DNA of 64,000 bases, taken from positions 58,488 through 122,487 of IMG/VR virus record IMGVR_UViG_3300028364_000018. The stretch is one strand, 5' to 3'. This stretch comes from a virus. This document shows, one piece after another, positions 1 through 7,755 of this stretch. The stretch's first letter is position 1, and each line of letters begins with the position of its first letter. A model generated the notes under the pieces. It searched no databases and was not told the origin of the DNA. It saw only the letters and a program-made list of their open reading frames with translations. Both the position numbers and the translations under genes were made by a program.

Positions 1-321
1 CCCCTTTCAATCGCTCTTGAGCGCATTCATGATGCGGTGCGTACCCATAAAGGCAGGCTTCACTTTGTACACGCTGAAGACCTGACAAACGATCCACAAG
101 AAACGATGAACAAGGTCTGGTCGTATCTGGGGATGGATCCATTTGTACACAACACCAATAACGTGGAACAATACACCACCGAACATGAGCTTGGATTCCC
201 CTATGGGGACCATAAAATAAGACCCAAGATCGAACCGCTTAAAAAAGAGTGGAACGAGGTATTGGGCAGAGATTTATCAAGCGCAATCGCAACAAAATTC
301 CAATGGATAAACGAATTATGA
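1..321 (+). CDS. Sulfotransferase-like protein, C-terminal fragment
   Basis: The reading frame is open from base 1, so the N-terminus lies outside the window; 106 residues are visible. A segment reading HAEDLTNDPQETM followed by SYLGMDPF matches the 'EDL..DP......FLG' motif near the C-terminal half of the P-loop sulfotransferase superfamily, which transfers sulfate from PAPS. The PAPS-binding 5'-PSB loop would be upstream and cannot be checked. It ends in an ATGA overlap with the next gene, so the two are probably translationally coupled. In phages such enzymes may modify a surface or host molecule, but the substrate cannot be inferred here. Confidence 0.7.
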   Translation, partial: PLSIALERIHDAVRTHKGRLHFVHAEDLTNDPQETMNKVWSYLGMDPFVHNTNNVEQYTTEHELGFPYGDHKIRPKIEPLKKEWNEVLGRDLSSAIATKFQWINEL

Positions 322-875
322 AATACGCAATAACAGGACCAAGAGGACGGATATTTAATATCCTAGACGAAGAACCGCAACGGGAGCATTCTTCTCTTAC
401 GGACGAACAAGCGGTGCAAGCCTCCGAGGGTATCTGGTTCATCGTCGAAGGTGAGTTAAAAACACAGGCGGAGTTCCGTGTAGTGGCACAGGCACAGAGA
501 CAGGCTGAACGCATGACTGAGCTGTATGCTCAAGACCCGGCCCAAGCCAAGGCACACAAACGCCAAGCGCTATCGGATGCACGCTACCAAGCGGAGATAG
601 GAGGCACGACCTTCAACGGCATCCCCCTCCGCACGGACAGGCAGACGCAGGCAACGCTCACAAGCGCGATGCTCTTTGCGCAAGCCGATGCAAACTTCAC
701 GACTGACTGGAAGCTGGGCGATGGGCAATTTATCACGCTGGATGCCGCGACTGTCATCGGCCTTGCGGGTGCGGTTCTCTCCCATGTGCAGACGCAATTC
801 ACGCGGGAGAAAGACCTAAATGCCCTTGTCGATTCCGCGACTACCGCCGAAGAACTTAACACCATCACTTGGTAA
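318..875 (+). CDS. DUF4376-like tail-fibre-associated protein
   Basis: 185 aa. The start at 318 is chosen because ATG overlaps the upstream stop as ATGA; an upstream in-frame ATG at 249 would run deep into the sulfotransferase gene. The C-terminal ~110 residues (RYQAEIGGTTFNGIPLRTDR onward, then a Leu/Ala-rich helical segment ending in EELNTI) follow the DUF4376 pattern common at the ends of phage tail-fibre or fibre-assembly proteins. The N-terminal part is a short beta-rich segment followed by a charged helix. It probably belongs to a host-recognition module with its neighbours. Biochemical role unknown. Confidence 0.7.
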   Translation: MKYAITGPRGRIFNILDEEPQREHSSLTDEQAVQASEGIWFIVEGELKTQAEFRVVAQAQRQAERMTELYAQDPAQAKAHKRQALSDARYQAEIGGTTFNGIPLRTDRQTQATLTSAMLFAQADANFTTDWKLGDGQFITLDAATVIGLAGAVLSHVQTQFTREKDLNALVDSATTAEELNTITW

Positions 876-885
876 CAAATAAATT

Positions 886-1275
886 ATGACAAAATTACTA
901 CTAACGATTTGCATCCTGACTTTTACAGGGTGCTCAACTCCTACCCCGTCTGACTCCAAACCTGTACCGGAAAACTACATGGGGCATCCTACGCTCACGC
1001 GTGGGCTTTTCCGAGAGCTACATGGCTCCTACTTTAACGAGACCGCTGAAAGTCGTATGGTGGTGCGGGTTGAGATGGGCACTGAGTATCAATACGAGTA
1101 CTCCTCACGCCTCTACGAAAATAAGCTTACCTATGAGTTCCGCGTTTGGATCGGTAATACGCAAACGGATTTTGATCGAGCGGTAAGCGACATCATGGCG
1201 ACGATTAAAACCCTGCCAGAAGAGGATTGGGGTAAGCTTGATGTCGGTCTAAATTATGATCGGGGTCAGCTATGA
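886..1275 (+). CDS. Small lipoprotein paired with subtilase (copy 1)
   Basis: 129 aa. A hydrophobic signal ends in the lipobox TFTGC (Cys16), predicting a lipid-anchored envelope protein. The C-terminal half contains a beta-helix-rich stretch ending in LPEEDWGKLDVGLNYDR. The lipoprotein at 8228 ends with the clearly related TPEEDWGELDPALFYDR, and both sit immediately 5' of a subtilisin-like protease gene, so the two gene pairs are paralogous. It overlaps the protease start by ATGA. A plausible role is membrane anchor, chaperone or inhibitor of the protease, which has no pro-domain of its own; this is inference from conserved linkage. Confidence 0.75.
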   Translation: MTKLLLTICILTFTGCSTPTPSDSKPVPENYMGHPTLTRGLFRELHGSYFNETAESRMVVRVEMGTEYQYEYSSRLYENKLTYEFRVWIGNTQTDFDRAVSDIMATIKTLPEEDWGKLDVGLNYDRGQL

Positions 1276-2249
1276 CGTTTCGGGTCGATGATCATGGGGC
1301 ATCTACCCCGCCTGATGTAATTCGGGTTTTGGTTAATGATACCTGGGGCGGAGAATTGCACCCCGCGCAAGCCAAGCTGTTTCCTTGGGCAGATGTCCGT
1401 CGATTGGACTACAAAGCTCTACGCAATCCGCACGGTCACATGGTTCTTGTAGAGTTTCTGCTTGCTTTAAAACGTGCACACATCGAAAAATACGGGATAC
1501 TTCCAAACCGCGTAGAGGTTGATATGTTTCCGTTTTTAGAGATGCAACGCAAGTATCCAGATAGCTGGTTTACAAATATTGCAAAGAAAAAGTATCATGC
1601 CGTAATCAATTCTTGGGGGGATGCCTCTCGCTCCATTTTAGACATGGCCTTTGCCAAATCTAAATTTGCTCAATCCGATAAGCGTAAACGCATTGAGGAT
1701 GCTGTAGGTGACACGCTCCTTTTTTGGGCTTCGGGAAATTCGGATGTTTCGGAGCGTGGAAAGCCTGATGTCCAGTTAAATCTAAATTATACGCAATACC
1801 TTTTACGGAGATTTATCGAGTCCTCAATCATTGTGGGCAGCTGCGATCAGGTTGGATTGCCGTCAACTTTTTCGTCCGATGGCTGGGTGGATGTCGCGTA
1901 CCGCGGCGAAAATATCTTGTTGTACAATCCGATCAACCGCAAATACCAAAAGGGTCAGGGCACAAGCTTTTCAAATCCTGCGGCCTCCGGTGACTGTGTA
2001 GGCCGTGGCCTGTTTACTGCTGAGGGCGTAAGAGCCTATTTCAAGGCTCGAGCAACCTCTCATCCATCTTGGGATGGGGACAAGTTGCATCCTAAATTTG
2101 GTGAGGGTGTGATCGTTTTTGATGGTGAGAAGCAAGTCACGAGTGATGTGCTGGCGATGCCGCTATCGTGGCACGATAATAAAAAACTGACCGTGTTTAA
2201 CCACCGCCGATTTATTAGCGGTTTGAAACTTCGTCGGGTGAGTCGATGA
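1272..2249 (+). CDS. Subtilisin-like serine protease (S8), copy 1
   Basis: 325 aa. The catalytic triad of the S8 family is visible in order: Asp23 in LVNDTW, His56 in HGHMV, and Ser in QGTSFSNPAA at about residue 235. The oxyanion Asn is in FWASGNSD at about residue 160. INSWGD and GSCDQVGLPSTFSSDG also match the family core. There is no signal peptide or N-terminal pro-domain, so it probably acts in the cytoplasm or virion unless exported by lysis. It is related along its length to the protease at 8605. The DNA is more AT-rich than copy 2. Overlaps by ATGA on both sides suggest one translation unit with the flanking lipoproteins. Confidence 0.88.
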   Translation: MTFRVDDHGASTPPDVIRVLVNDTWGGELHPAQAKLFPWADVRRLDYKALRNPHGHMVLVEFLLALKRAHIEKYGILPNRVEVDMFPFLEMQRKYPDSWFTNIAKKKYHAVINSWGDASRSILDMAFAKSKFAQSDKRKRIEDAVGDTLLFWASGNSDVSERGKPDVQLNLNYTQYLLRRFIESSIIVGSCDQVGLPSTFSSDGWVDVAYRGENILLYNPINRKYQKGQGTSFSNPAASGDCVGRGLFTAEGVRAYFKARATSHPSWDGDKLHPKFGEGVIVFDGEKQVTSDVLAMPLSWHDNKKLTVFNHRRFISGLKLRRVSR

Positions 2250-2458
2250 AGCTTAAGCTCCTTTGTATGGCTGCTTTAATCCTGCTTACTAGCGGATGCG
2301 TCTATGTTACGATATCAATCGTTGGTGTCCAGAATAGAAGCAACACCCTTTTACCGTCGGGCGAAGCGTTGACCACCTCGGATACTGATAGTACCGGCGG
2401 TGGTTCGGTAGACGCAAAACTTTCGCCTTTAGATGAACCCTTGGAGATTGAATTATGA
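2246..2458 (+). CDS. Small lipoprotein
   Basis: 70 aa. N-terminal signal with lipobox LTSGC (Cys18) followed by a short hydrophobic strand and an acidic, Ser/Thr/Gly-rich tail. No recognisable domain. It overlaps the protease stop by ATGA and the next lipoprotein by ATGA, so it is part of a lipoprotein-rich operon. Envelope localisation is predicted from the lipobox; function unknown. Confidence 0.65.
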   Translation: MKLKLLCMAALILLTSGCVYVTISIVGVQNRSNTLLPSGEALTTSDTDSTGGGSVDAKLSPLDEPLEIEL

Positions 2459-2625
2459 AAAAGAAAATAAATAATTGGTACACCTTTGTAATTTGCTTTG
2501 TCTTACTGTTGCTCTGTCTGCTACCCCTTAGCGGATGCCGAACCTATTACAAATACTCTGATTGGGCCGAGGAGACTTTCGACCCTGATTTTACTCACCC
2601 TCAAATTGAAAACCCAGCGGAATAA
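2455..2625 (+). CDS. Very small lipoprotein (56 aa)
   Basis: A 56-residue ORF starting at an ATG that overlaps the previous stop (ATGA). It has a basic N-terminus (MKKK), a long hydrophobic segment and a lipobox LSGC (Cys28), followed by only 28 residues rich in Tyr and acidic residues. The size and layout resemble Rz1-type outer-membrane spanin subunits, but no inner-membrane partner overlaps it, so this is only a possibility. It is followed after two bases by the next lipoprotein gene. Confidence 0.55.
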   Translation: MKKKINNWYTFVICFVLLLLCLLPLSGCRTYYKYSDWAEETFDPDFTHPQIENPAE

Positions 2626-2627
2626 TT

Positions 2628-3275
2628 ATGAAAAATAAAAATGGATCTACAACTTTTGAATGGATCGCCCTAATCCTAATCGCGGTCTTTGGCTTCTTTG
2701 TGCTTACAGCTTGCGCCCTAACACCAGACCAGCGGGACTCGTTGAATCGGTTATTCGCATTTGGCGAAGACGTATTCGAGGTCTATGACCAATTTAAAGA
2801 CAACGGTGAAGAAGTACCTCCTACTCCCAACCCCGATCAGCCAGACAATGACCTTGGGGAATTTGTGGATTGTACTAAACATGGCAATTTCCTGTATAAG
2901 GTGGAGGGCGGTAAACGATACCAAAAAAGCGCATCTAAAGAGAAATGGTATCTAGTTGACTGCGAGGGGGTACACTTGCCTTATAGCAACTGGTGGCTAT
3001 TAAAACTGGATTCGGAAACGGGCGGTCAAATGGCCTTACTGGTCCCATATAAATATAGAGGTTTAATTGCTTCTGTATCTGTAAATGGGGTAGGTGCAAA
3101 TGTCCGTAACAATATTGCCAATGGTGGTCGGAGCCACTACTACTTCCCAGTCACAAAGGGCCCTTATGCGGTAGTAGTAACCCTCAAAGATGGTACTGTA
3201 TTAACACATACTGTACCTGATGGCGCAATGCGTAGTGACAGACCCGGGCAAGCGGGTGAGGTTTGGGCAGACTAA
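2628..3275 (+). CDS. Lipoprotein of unknown function
   Basis: 215 aa. Membrane-spanning signal with lipobox VLTAC (Cys29). It is followed by a short helix (DQRDSLNRLFAFGEDVFEVY), a Pro/Asp-rich linker (PPTPNPDQPDNDLG) and a C-terminal beta-rich domain with paired cysteines (VDCTKHGNF and LVDCEGVHLP). The C-terminal domain is reminiscent of expansin or carbohydrate-binding beta-sandwiches (NWWLLKLD, VSVNGVGANVRNN), but this is not secure. The last of four consecutive small genes with signal peptides. The same frame continues open after the TAA stop (see 3291). Confidence 0.6.
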   Translation: MKNKNGSTTFEWIALILIAVFGFFVLTACALTPDQRDSLNRLFAFGEDVFEVYDQFKDNGEEVPPTPNPDQPDNDLGEFVDCTKHGNFLYKVEGGKRYQKSASKEKWYLVDCEGVHLPYSNWWLLKLDSETGGQMALLVPYKYRGLIASVSVNGVGANVRNNIANGGRSHYYFPVTKGPYAVVVTLKDGTVLTHTVPDGAMRSDRPGQAGEVWAD

Positions 3276-3290
3276 TGGCCACACGATTAT

Positions 3291-3491
3291 TTGTGTGACG
3301 TGCTTCCTAAACTTTGCACATCCAAGCAAGCGGCTGAGGTCTTCAAAGAGTTTATGATTTTGGATGGGGTACCAAAACGCATCTGGTACCCAAAATACAA
3401 AGGTGTGCAGCATTTCGGGCCTCAGTTTGGCCGGGCTAAAGATCTGGAGGCGTTGGGCAGCCAGCCGGAGCCTGTTGTGATGTTGGGGTAA
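3291..3491 (+). CDS. Hypothetical protein, possible continuation of upstream frame
   Basis: 66 aa from a TTG; there is no ATG at the 5' end and no clear ribosome-binding site. The frame is identical to that of the lipoprotein ending at 3275 and is open directly after its TAA, so it may be a separate short gene or the detached end of a once longer protein. It is basic, with KRIWYPKYKG and QHFGPQFGRA. The downstream 250 bases contain gene remnants, which supports decay or recombination here. Confidence 0.35.
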   Translation: MCDVLPKLCTSKQAAEVFKEFMILDGVPKRIWYPKYKGVQHFGPQFGRAKDLEALGSQPEPVVMLG

Positions 3492-3504
3492 ATTTTTTTG
3501 ACCG

Positions 3505-3636
3505 CTAAATTTCGCTAATGAGATCGGTAAGAAATTGAGTCTTGTTCATCCCGCTTTTTTTAATGGCGATCATTAGCTTTTGATTTAAATCTTCGGGGAG
3601 CGTGAAAGAATGCCGATTGTGGTTGGGACCATCTGG
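3505..3636 (-). pseudogene. Ribbon-helix-helix protein remnant
   Basis: On the minus strand an open frame without a start codon encodes about 44 residues, including HSFTLPEDLNQKLMIAIKK followed by SGMNKTQFLTDLISEI and a stop. The pattern of a beta strand (SFTLP) followed by two amphipathic helices with a turn at SGMN is that of CopG/Arc-type ribbon-helix-helix DNA-binding proteins. A TAG lies immediately upstream in frame and there is no plausible start, so this looks like the end of a truncated regulator gene. Family assignment is by eye only. Confidence 0.4.
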
Positions 3637-3699
3637 CTAGATGGGGCGGTTGTTGGAGAGGACCAGAACATACAGGTGGAGTTGGTGGTCATCCCATAA
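3610..3699 (+). CDS. Possible 29-aa ORF or fibre-gene remnant
   Basis: ATG-initiated 29-codon frame reading MPIVVGTIWLDGAVVGEDQN and ending VELVVIP. The composition is protein-like and beta-rich. It overlaps the ribbon-helix-helix remnant on the other strand, so at most one of them is likely to be functional. It could be a leftover of a fibre-type protein, since neighbours are fibre-like. Weakly supported. Confidence 0.2.
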   Translation: MPIVVGTIWLDGAVVGEDQNIQVELVVIP

Positions 3700-3704
3700 A
3701 GGCC

Positions 3705-3733
3705 TTGACAAACTGCTGACTCTAAGGCAATCT
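3705..3733 (+). promoter_or_regulatory. Promoter, leaderless type, for gene at 3740
   Basis: TTGACA at 3705-3710, a 17-bp spacer, CAATCT at 3728-3733, then only 6 nt to the ATG at 3740. The -35 is a perfect sigma-70 match and the -10 is weak. The geometry recurs at several other genes in the window. Confidence 0.5.
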
Positions 3734-3739
3734 GCGTAG

Positions 3740-3979
3740 ATGCCTATCCAACTCCGAACAACCGATAATAAGGTCCAGATTCTCACCCCGCAAACGCGGT
3801 TTGTGGAGGTTGTGGATGACCAACAGCATTTGGTATCCCTGGTCTGGCAGGACCAGGAGGGTCTAACTTGCGTGGCTAGTACCCCGGATAAGATGATCGA
3901 CCGTTATTGCCGGATGTTCGGACTGACGCCCTGCGAATCGCGAACACTACCCAACCACATGTTTCAGGACTCCCAATGA
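3740..3979 (+). CDS. Hypothetical protein, tail-fibre region
   Basis: 79 aa, unrecognised. It is beta-rich at the N-terminus (QLRTTDNKVQILTPQTRFVE) with a helical C-terminus containing DRYCRMFGL. It starts 6 nt after a -10 box with no ribosome-binding site, so translation is probably leaderless. It overlaps the next gene by ATGA. Confidence 0.55.
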   Translation: MPIQLRTTDNKVQILTPQTRFVEVVDDQQHLVSLVWQDQEGLTCVASTPDKMIDRYCRMFGLTPCESRTLPNHMFQDSQ

Positions 3980-4653
3980 GCTTAATTCAGGGATTACAGG
4001 ATATAGCAGATGCGCAGGATGAGCAGGTGGTGGTGTTCGACACCCCATTGACGGCACCCCCGGAAGTGATACTGGCTGTGGTGGAGAACACATCAGCAGA
4101 CTCCCTTAAACTCGCTATATCAGCGGAGATCACCAGTAAATCCACCACGGGCTTCACCGCCTCCCTCAGTCAGACGACCAACAGTGCGAACTACAAGCTG
4201 AGTTGGTACGTATCAGACGCCGGGGCGCTCGCGGCGCTGGTCAATACAGCGTTGGGTGGCCGGCGTATATCAGAGTTACCGACCGCCCCCACCCTGGAGG
4301 AGGGTGATACGCTGACGCTTATACGTCCCTACCCCTACCCGCATGCCATGCAGGTTCAATGGGGATCTACTGCCAATGGCTTGCTCAGGCGTACTGACGT
4401 ACCGGTCTCAGAGGTAAGCCCGGGTACAGTAGGAGATTGGGCGGCGACTTCCAGTGGCTTCTGGTTCTACGGAGACAGTGGTTGGGTCCTGTATGAGGGT
4501 CAACCCGCTGTTCCACGCCTTAATTGGGTGGAGAGCGTACCGGCTGATAGCGATGCGCCTGGGACGGAGCGGGATGTGGTTTATGACGGCAACTACCTGA
4601 ATCTTTGCGTTGGGCCCAACACCTGGGTACGCTTCCAGGGCCTCACTTTCTAA
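3976..4653 (+). CDS. Tail-fibre-like or adhesin-like protein
   Basis: 225 aa from the ATG overlapping the preceding stop. Early residues contain a repeated-strand region with Ser/Thr-rich beta segments (EITSKSTTGFTASLSQTTNS, LSWYVSDAG). The second half is rich in Trp/Tyr/Gly with a terminal SVPADSDAPGTERDVVYDGN segment typical of phage fibre tips that present aromatic residues. No catalytic motif is visible. Its position before two other fibre-type genes suggests a virion receptor-binding or accessory fibre component. Confidence 0.5.
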   Translation: MSLIQGLQDIADAQDEQVVVFDTPLTAPPEVILAVVENTSADSLKLAISAEITSKSTTGFTASLSQTTNSANYKLSWYVSDAGALAALVNTALGGRRISELPTAPTLEEGDTLTLIRPYPYPHAMQVQWGSTANGLLRRTDVPVSEVSPGTVGDWAATSSGFWFYGDSGWVLYEGQPAVPRLNWVESVPADSDAPGTERDVVYDGNYLNLCVGPNTWVRFQGLTF

Positions 4654-4681
4654 TTGACAACCACCAGTAACTACCTATACT
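4654..4681 (+). promoter_or_regulatory. Strong promoter, leaderless type, for gene at 4688
   Basis: TTGACA (4654-4659), 16-bp spacer, TATACT (4676-4681), then 6 nt to ATG at 4688. Both boxes are near consensus, and the expected transcription start falls on or next to the start codon. Confidence 0.75.
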
Positions 4682-4687
4682 CCGATT

Positions 4688-5005
4688 ATGAGCTACATTA
4701 CTACAATCCCATTTGGTCCCGCTGTTTTCACCCTTGTGAATGGGGTGGGAAGCGGTAGTGGCATACCCCTTCCTGCGCTGGGATCCTCCGCAGAACCCCT
4801 GACAGAGGTCGAGCCCGACTTTAGTGGGTTGTACGAGGCCGCGGGAGAGGTACGCAAGATGTACCACCAAGCAGCTTCCTTCGTTCCTCCCAGCACTTGG
4901 GTGTTGATCGGCTCTGGCGCATACGAAGCCGGGGTGTTGAACATCATCTACTTTGAGAAGGTAGGTGCTCGGGTGGAGTACTGGGTAGCACAAGAGGAAG
5001 AGTAA
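4688..5005 (+). CDS. Fibre C-terminal module protein, related to end of the YadA-like tail fibre
   Basis: 105 aa. The C-terminal half (KMYHQAASFVPPSTWVLIGS, then VLNIIYFEKV and VEYWVAQ) is clearly related to the last 50 residues of the tail fibre at 53929 (KLYHDD, VLNIIYFEWV, VEYWIAQD). This is therefore a stand-alone version of a fibre tip module, or a fragment of an exchanged fibre. The N-terminus is Gly/Ser/Pro-rich. No ribosome-binding site precedes it; the promoter's -10 box lies 6 nt upstream. TAATG junction with the next gene. Confidence 0.65.
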   Translation: MSYITTIPFGPAVFTLVNGVGSGSGIPLPALGSSAEPLTEVEPDFSGLYEAAGEVRKMYHQAASFVPPSTWVLIGSGAYEAGVLNIIYFEKVGARVEYWVAQEEE

Positions 5006-6483
5006 TGAGTTATCGACAGGCATTACTACAGAATGGTTACTCGCTTGACCCTTTGTTCTTCCGTGATTTTTTCCCAAACGGATCGGCAATTCTTTCGACG
5101 CGGGTTTTGAGTTCGGACTTTGTAGGCTCCGACCTATTAACTTCCCGCCGCTCCAGTGACAATGCGGAACTAGGTTTTACCGCACCGGCAATCGCAGATG
5201 GGACGCTTACAACTTGGGCAGGCGCGAATGATGGACTGGTTCCTACTTGGTACGACCAGAGAGTGCCTACTAATAAGGACTATATGTATTTTGGAGGTGC
5301 AAGTTCAGGGGACAAGGTTGTTTTTGGTAGTCGTATAGAATTAACTGTAAACAATTTTATAATTAAATATAAAAACCTTATCGTAGACACTCCTAGTGAT
5401 ATTGATATTCTAAACTTTGACACAGTGAGCAATGCACAAGCTGTTTGTTATCACAACACGACAAACGTCAGGGTCAGGGCATACAACTCTCCCTTTAATT
5501 TGTATAATATAAGTTTATCAACAGCTTTACCAGTAGGAACAGAATTTGATTTTGAATTGCAAAGAGTTAGCAATACTGTAACTGTGTTTTTGAACGGACT
5601 ATCAGTAGGAACTCAAACTGTTGACTCGGGAGATAACTTCGGCTTTGATAGAGTAAATGGAGATTTGACTAATAGCAGTATGTGGAAAGGATATCTTCGT
5701 AAACTAGAAGTTTATGAGGGTGCTTCTGATGTTTTAACTCATAGTTATCCCGCAGATGGAAATAAAAACTCAAACTGGACAGACCAAATCGGTTCAAACA
5801 ACGGAACAGTTTATGGTTCTCCTGCTAGAGTTTTAAAAACAGATTTTACAAAAACCTCAAGAGACTTTTCTCAATCAACAGCAGGTTCACAACCTTTAAT
5901 TGTAGAAAATGGTACTTTGATAGTTGAAAACACAAAGCCAATGATTGATTATAATGGGACAACAGACCATTTGAGATGTCCTGCTTCTAGTTTTATAACT
6001 CCAACAACAGCTTTGCAGGTGTCAGTTGTGTGTAAAAATGATAGTGCTACTTTAAGTGCTTTTGAAATTTTAATAGGTCAATACGACCACGGTTCAAATC
6101 AAAGAAATTGGTTTATGGGTGTTAATGCTGATGAAAAACTAGAACTAGCTTTTGGAGACCCTAGTAACGGAACTCTTGAAGGTAATTGGACATCAGATGC
6201 AGTCATATCTCCAGCAAATTTACAAACTGTTGGATTTACATATAACGCAGGAATAGTTCAATTAAAAGTAAATGGTTCTAACGTCGCAGGAAGTATTAGT
6301 GGCGCTATCCCAGCCACGTTATACAATTCAAATGTAGATGCAACGATTGGCTGTGTACTTTCTTCAAACTCCCCAGTTTCTCATTGGAACGGACAAATCC
6401 TAGAAGTATATGTCGCAGACAACCTAACCGACAACTTGGACGATATTCAGGCGGCGCAGATGGAAGCATTTAACATTACATAA
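5005..6483 (+). CDS. Lectin-like (LamG/concanavalin-type) fibre protein
   Basis: 492 aa. Two beta-sandwich segments of laminin-G/concanavalin A-like type can be inferred at about residues 95-260 and 310-480. They include the recurring FDFELQRVSNTVTVFLNG and VGFTYNAGIVQLKVNGS strand patterns ('..NG....G..') and MIDYNGTTDHLRCP, typical of glycan-binding phage tail proteins. The N-terminus has a WAGANDGLVPTWYDQR motif. DNA from about 5280 to 6480 is strikingly AT-rich compared with both ends of the same gene and with its neighbours, which suggests a recombined receptor-binding region. Likely virion surface, host recognition. Confidence 0.65.
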   Translation: MSYRQALLQNGYSLDPLFFRDFFPNGSAILSTRVLSSDFVGSDLLTSRRSSDNAELGFTAPAIADGTLTTWAGANDGLVPTWYDQRVPTNKDYMYFGGASSGDKVVFGSRIELTVNNFIIKYKNLIVDTPSDIDILNFDTVSNAQAVCYHNTTNVRVRAYNSPFNLYNISLSTALPVGTEFDFELQRVSNTVTVFLNGLSVGTQTVDSGDNFGFDRVNGDLTNSSMWKGYLRKLEVYEGASDVLTHSYPADGNKNSNWTDQIGSNNGTVYGSPARVLKTDFTKTSRDFSQSTAGSQPLIVENGTLIVENTKPMIDYNGTTDHLRCPASSFITPTTALQVSVVCKNDSATLSAFEILIGQYDHGSNQRNWFMGVNADEKLELAFGDPSNGTLEGNWTSDAVISPANLQTVGFTYNAGIVQLKVNGSNVAGSISGAIPATLYNSNVDATIGCVLSSNSPVSHWNGQILEVYVADNLTDNLDDIQAAQMEAFNIT

Positions 6484-6488
6484 TAATT

Positions 6489-6971
6489 ATGATATACCTC
6501 CCATTAACCGCGCTCCCTCCGCAAACACTCTCTGCTAGTCTTTGGGCCTTGTCTCGACCAGATGCACAAGATAACGATACTCAATTCTATTGCGGGTGGA
6601 TCACACACCCCACGACTGATCAAAAAGCTATCGCGCTTGACCGGCTGGACACCCAGCCAATCCACGCAGACGCGGAACCAGCTATCGACGCACTCACACA
6701 GGGACTGGCTCCGTTTCTACCTGCAAACGAACTGACCGCATTGCAATCTGCTTTGATGGATGCACGAGGCGGGCGAATCAACATCGTGGACATTTTGCCC
6801 ACCACTTTTACCGACAGTCTTTTAACGCGCGATCAAGCTGAATTTGCTGGTTGGTTTCCAAAGGATGACTTGTTCACCATGCTCTCGGCTGCTGGATCAA
6901 CCTATCAGGGCCGGATGCTTTCTATCCCGCAATTTCATCGGGAATATCCGATAAAACAGGAAGAGATTTGA
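6489..6971 (+). CDS. Hypothetical protein, fibre region
   Basis: 160 aa, unrecognised; acidic with several Trp/Tyr. It lies directly behind the lectin-like gene and may be a fibre assembly or capping protein, as genes in that position often are, but nothing in the sequence proves it. TGATG junction with the next gene. Confidence 0.45.
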   Translation: MIYLPLTALPPQTLSASLWALSRPDAQDNDTQFYCGWITHPTTDQKAIALDRLDTQPIHADAEPAIDALTQGLAPFLPANELTALQSALMDARGGRINIVDILPTTFTDSLLTRDQAEFAGWFPKDDLFTMLSAAGSTYQGRMLSIPQFHREYPIKQEEI

Positions 6972-7141
6972 TGCCCGATCCCACAACACCCAAACCCCAA
7001 GCCATCGATCCCAAGACGGCGTTGACCGTCCTGAAGTTCATATGGAAGTACGCGAAGACCCCTTACGCTAAGTACGCGGCGCGTCGGGCCTGGAAAGAGC
7101 AGAAGGCTATCGATACACAAGACACCCAAGGCGGAGCATGA
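6971..7141 (+). CDS. Small basic hypothetical protein (56 aa)
   Basis: ATG at 6971 overlaps the preceding TGA, and the stop overlaps the next ATG (ATGA). 56 residues with a Pro-rich N-terminus and a basic aromatic helix (FIWKYAKTPYAKYAARRAWK). The tight overlaps on both sides are the main evidence that it is a gene. Possibly membrane-associated; function unknown. Confidence 0.5.
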   Translation: MPDPTTPKPQAIDPKTALTVLKFIWKYAKTPYAKYAARRAWKEQKAIDTQDTQGGA

Positions 7142-7323
7142 AGACCCTCATACTACTCGCATTACTCAGTACCGGCTGCACCAGTACCCAACGCCTATTC
7201 ATTTGGAGTAAGTCGGGCGAGGCTGTTGACAAAGAAGCGTACGACCGGGAATGGCAGAGGTTGGAGGATCAGGAGCAGGAGCAGAATTTACTGGACAAAC
7301 CGGTTGTACCTGAGTTAGAGTAG
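7138..7323 (+). CDS. Small lipoprotein, candidate outer-membrane spanin
   Basis: 61 aa. Short signal with lipobox STGC (Cys14) and a mature part rich in Glu/Gln (LEDQEQEQN). The size matches Rz1-type o-spanins, and the next gene encodes a single-pass membrane protein with a coiled coil, as an i-spanin would. The gene order is reversed from lambda Rz/Rz1, and typical Rz1 Pro-rich content is lacking, so the assignment is tentative. Confidence 0.5.
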   Translation: MKTLILLALLSTGCTSTQRLFIWSKSGEAVDKEAYDREWQRLEDQEQEQNLLDKPVVPELE

Positions 7324-7361
7324 GTTGATGTCAAACCACACTCAAACATTAGGAACTTAAA

Positions 7362-7751
7362 ATGGATTTACAAGCATTAACACAGATGAGCGCCGCCGGA
7401 CTACTGGTTATCCTTGTTGTCTATGTCCTAAAGTACATGGTGAAGCAGCAGGATGCCAAAAACACCTATATGTCTGCGCAAATCGAGTCCAAGGATAAGC
7501 TATTGGAGGCCCAACGTCTGTACATCGATGACCTCCATCGTGAGGCACGTGTGGATGCGGTCAACACCGTGGGAGTCCTTGATAACGTGATGAAGGTTGT
7601 GAGGGAAACATCAGCCAATCAAACCAATCTCAGCGGTGACATACACAACCACTTCAGTTCTATAGGTGGGGCACTAACCAAACTCATGGAGAGTCTGGAT
7701 CAGCGCTTTACCCACCTTCAAGAAATGTTAGGAACCCCAAAGAAGGATTAA
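7362..7751 (+). CDS. Membrane-anchored coiled-coil protein (i-spanin or holin-like)
   Basis: 129 aa. One N-terminal transmembrane segment (residues about 10-26, AGLLVILVVYVLKYM) is followed by a long charged helical region (about 30-125) with heptad-like spacing. This layout fits an inner-membrane spanin subunit or a UviB/BhlA-type holin-like protein. It is preceded by AGGAAC as ribosome-binding site. The neighbouring small lipoprotein makes a lysis role attractive but unproven. Confidence 0.5.
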   Translation: MDLQALTQMSAAGLLVILVVYVLKYMVKQQDAKNTYMSAQIESKDKLLEAQRLYIDDLHREARVDAVNTVGVLDNVMKVVRETSANQTNLSGDIHNHFSSIGGALTKLMESLDQRFTHLQEMLGTPKKD

Positions 7752-7755
7752 TCAG

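Noticed and set aside
249-317. Longer N-terminus for the DUF4376-like gene from ATG 249
   Set aside because: Would overlap the sulfotransferase by 73 bases; ATGA coupling at 318 matches the style of other genes here.
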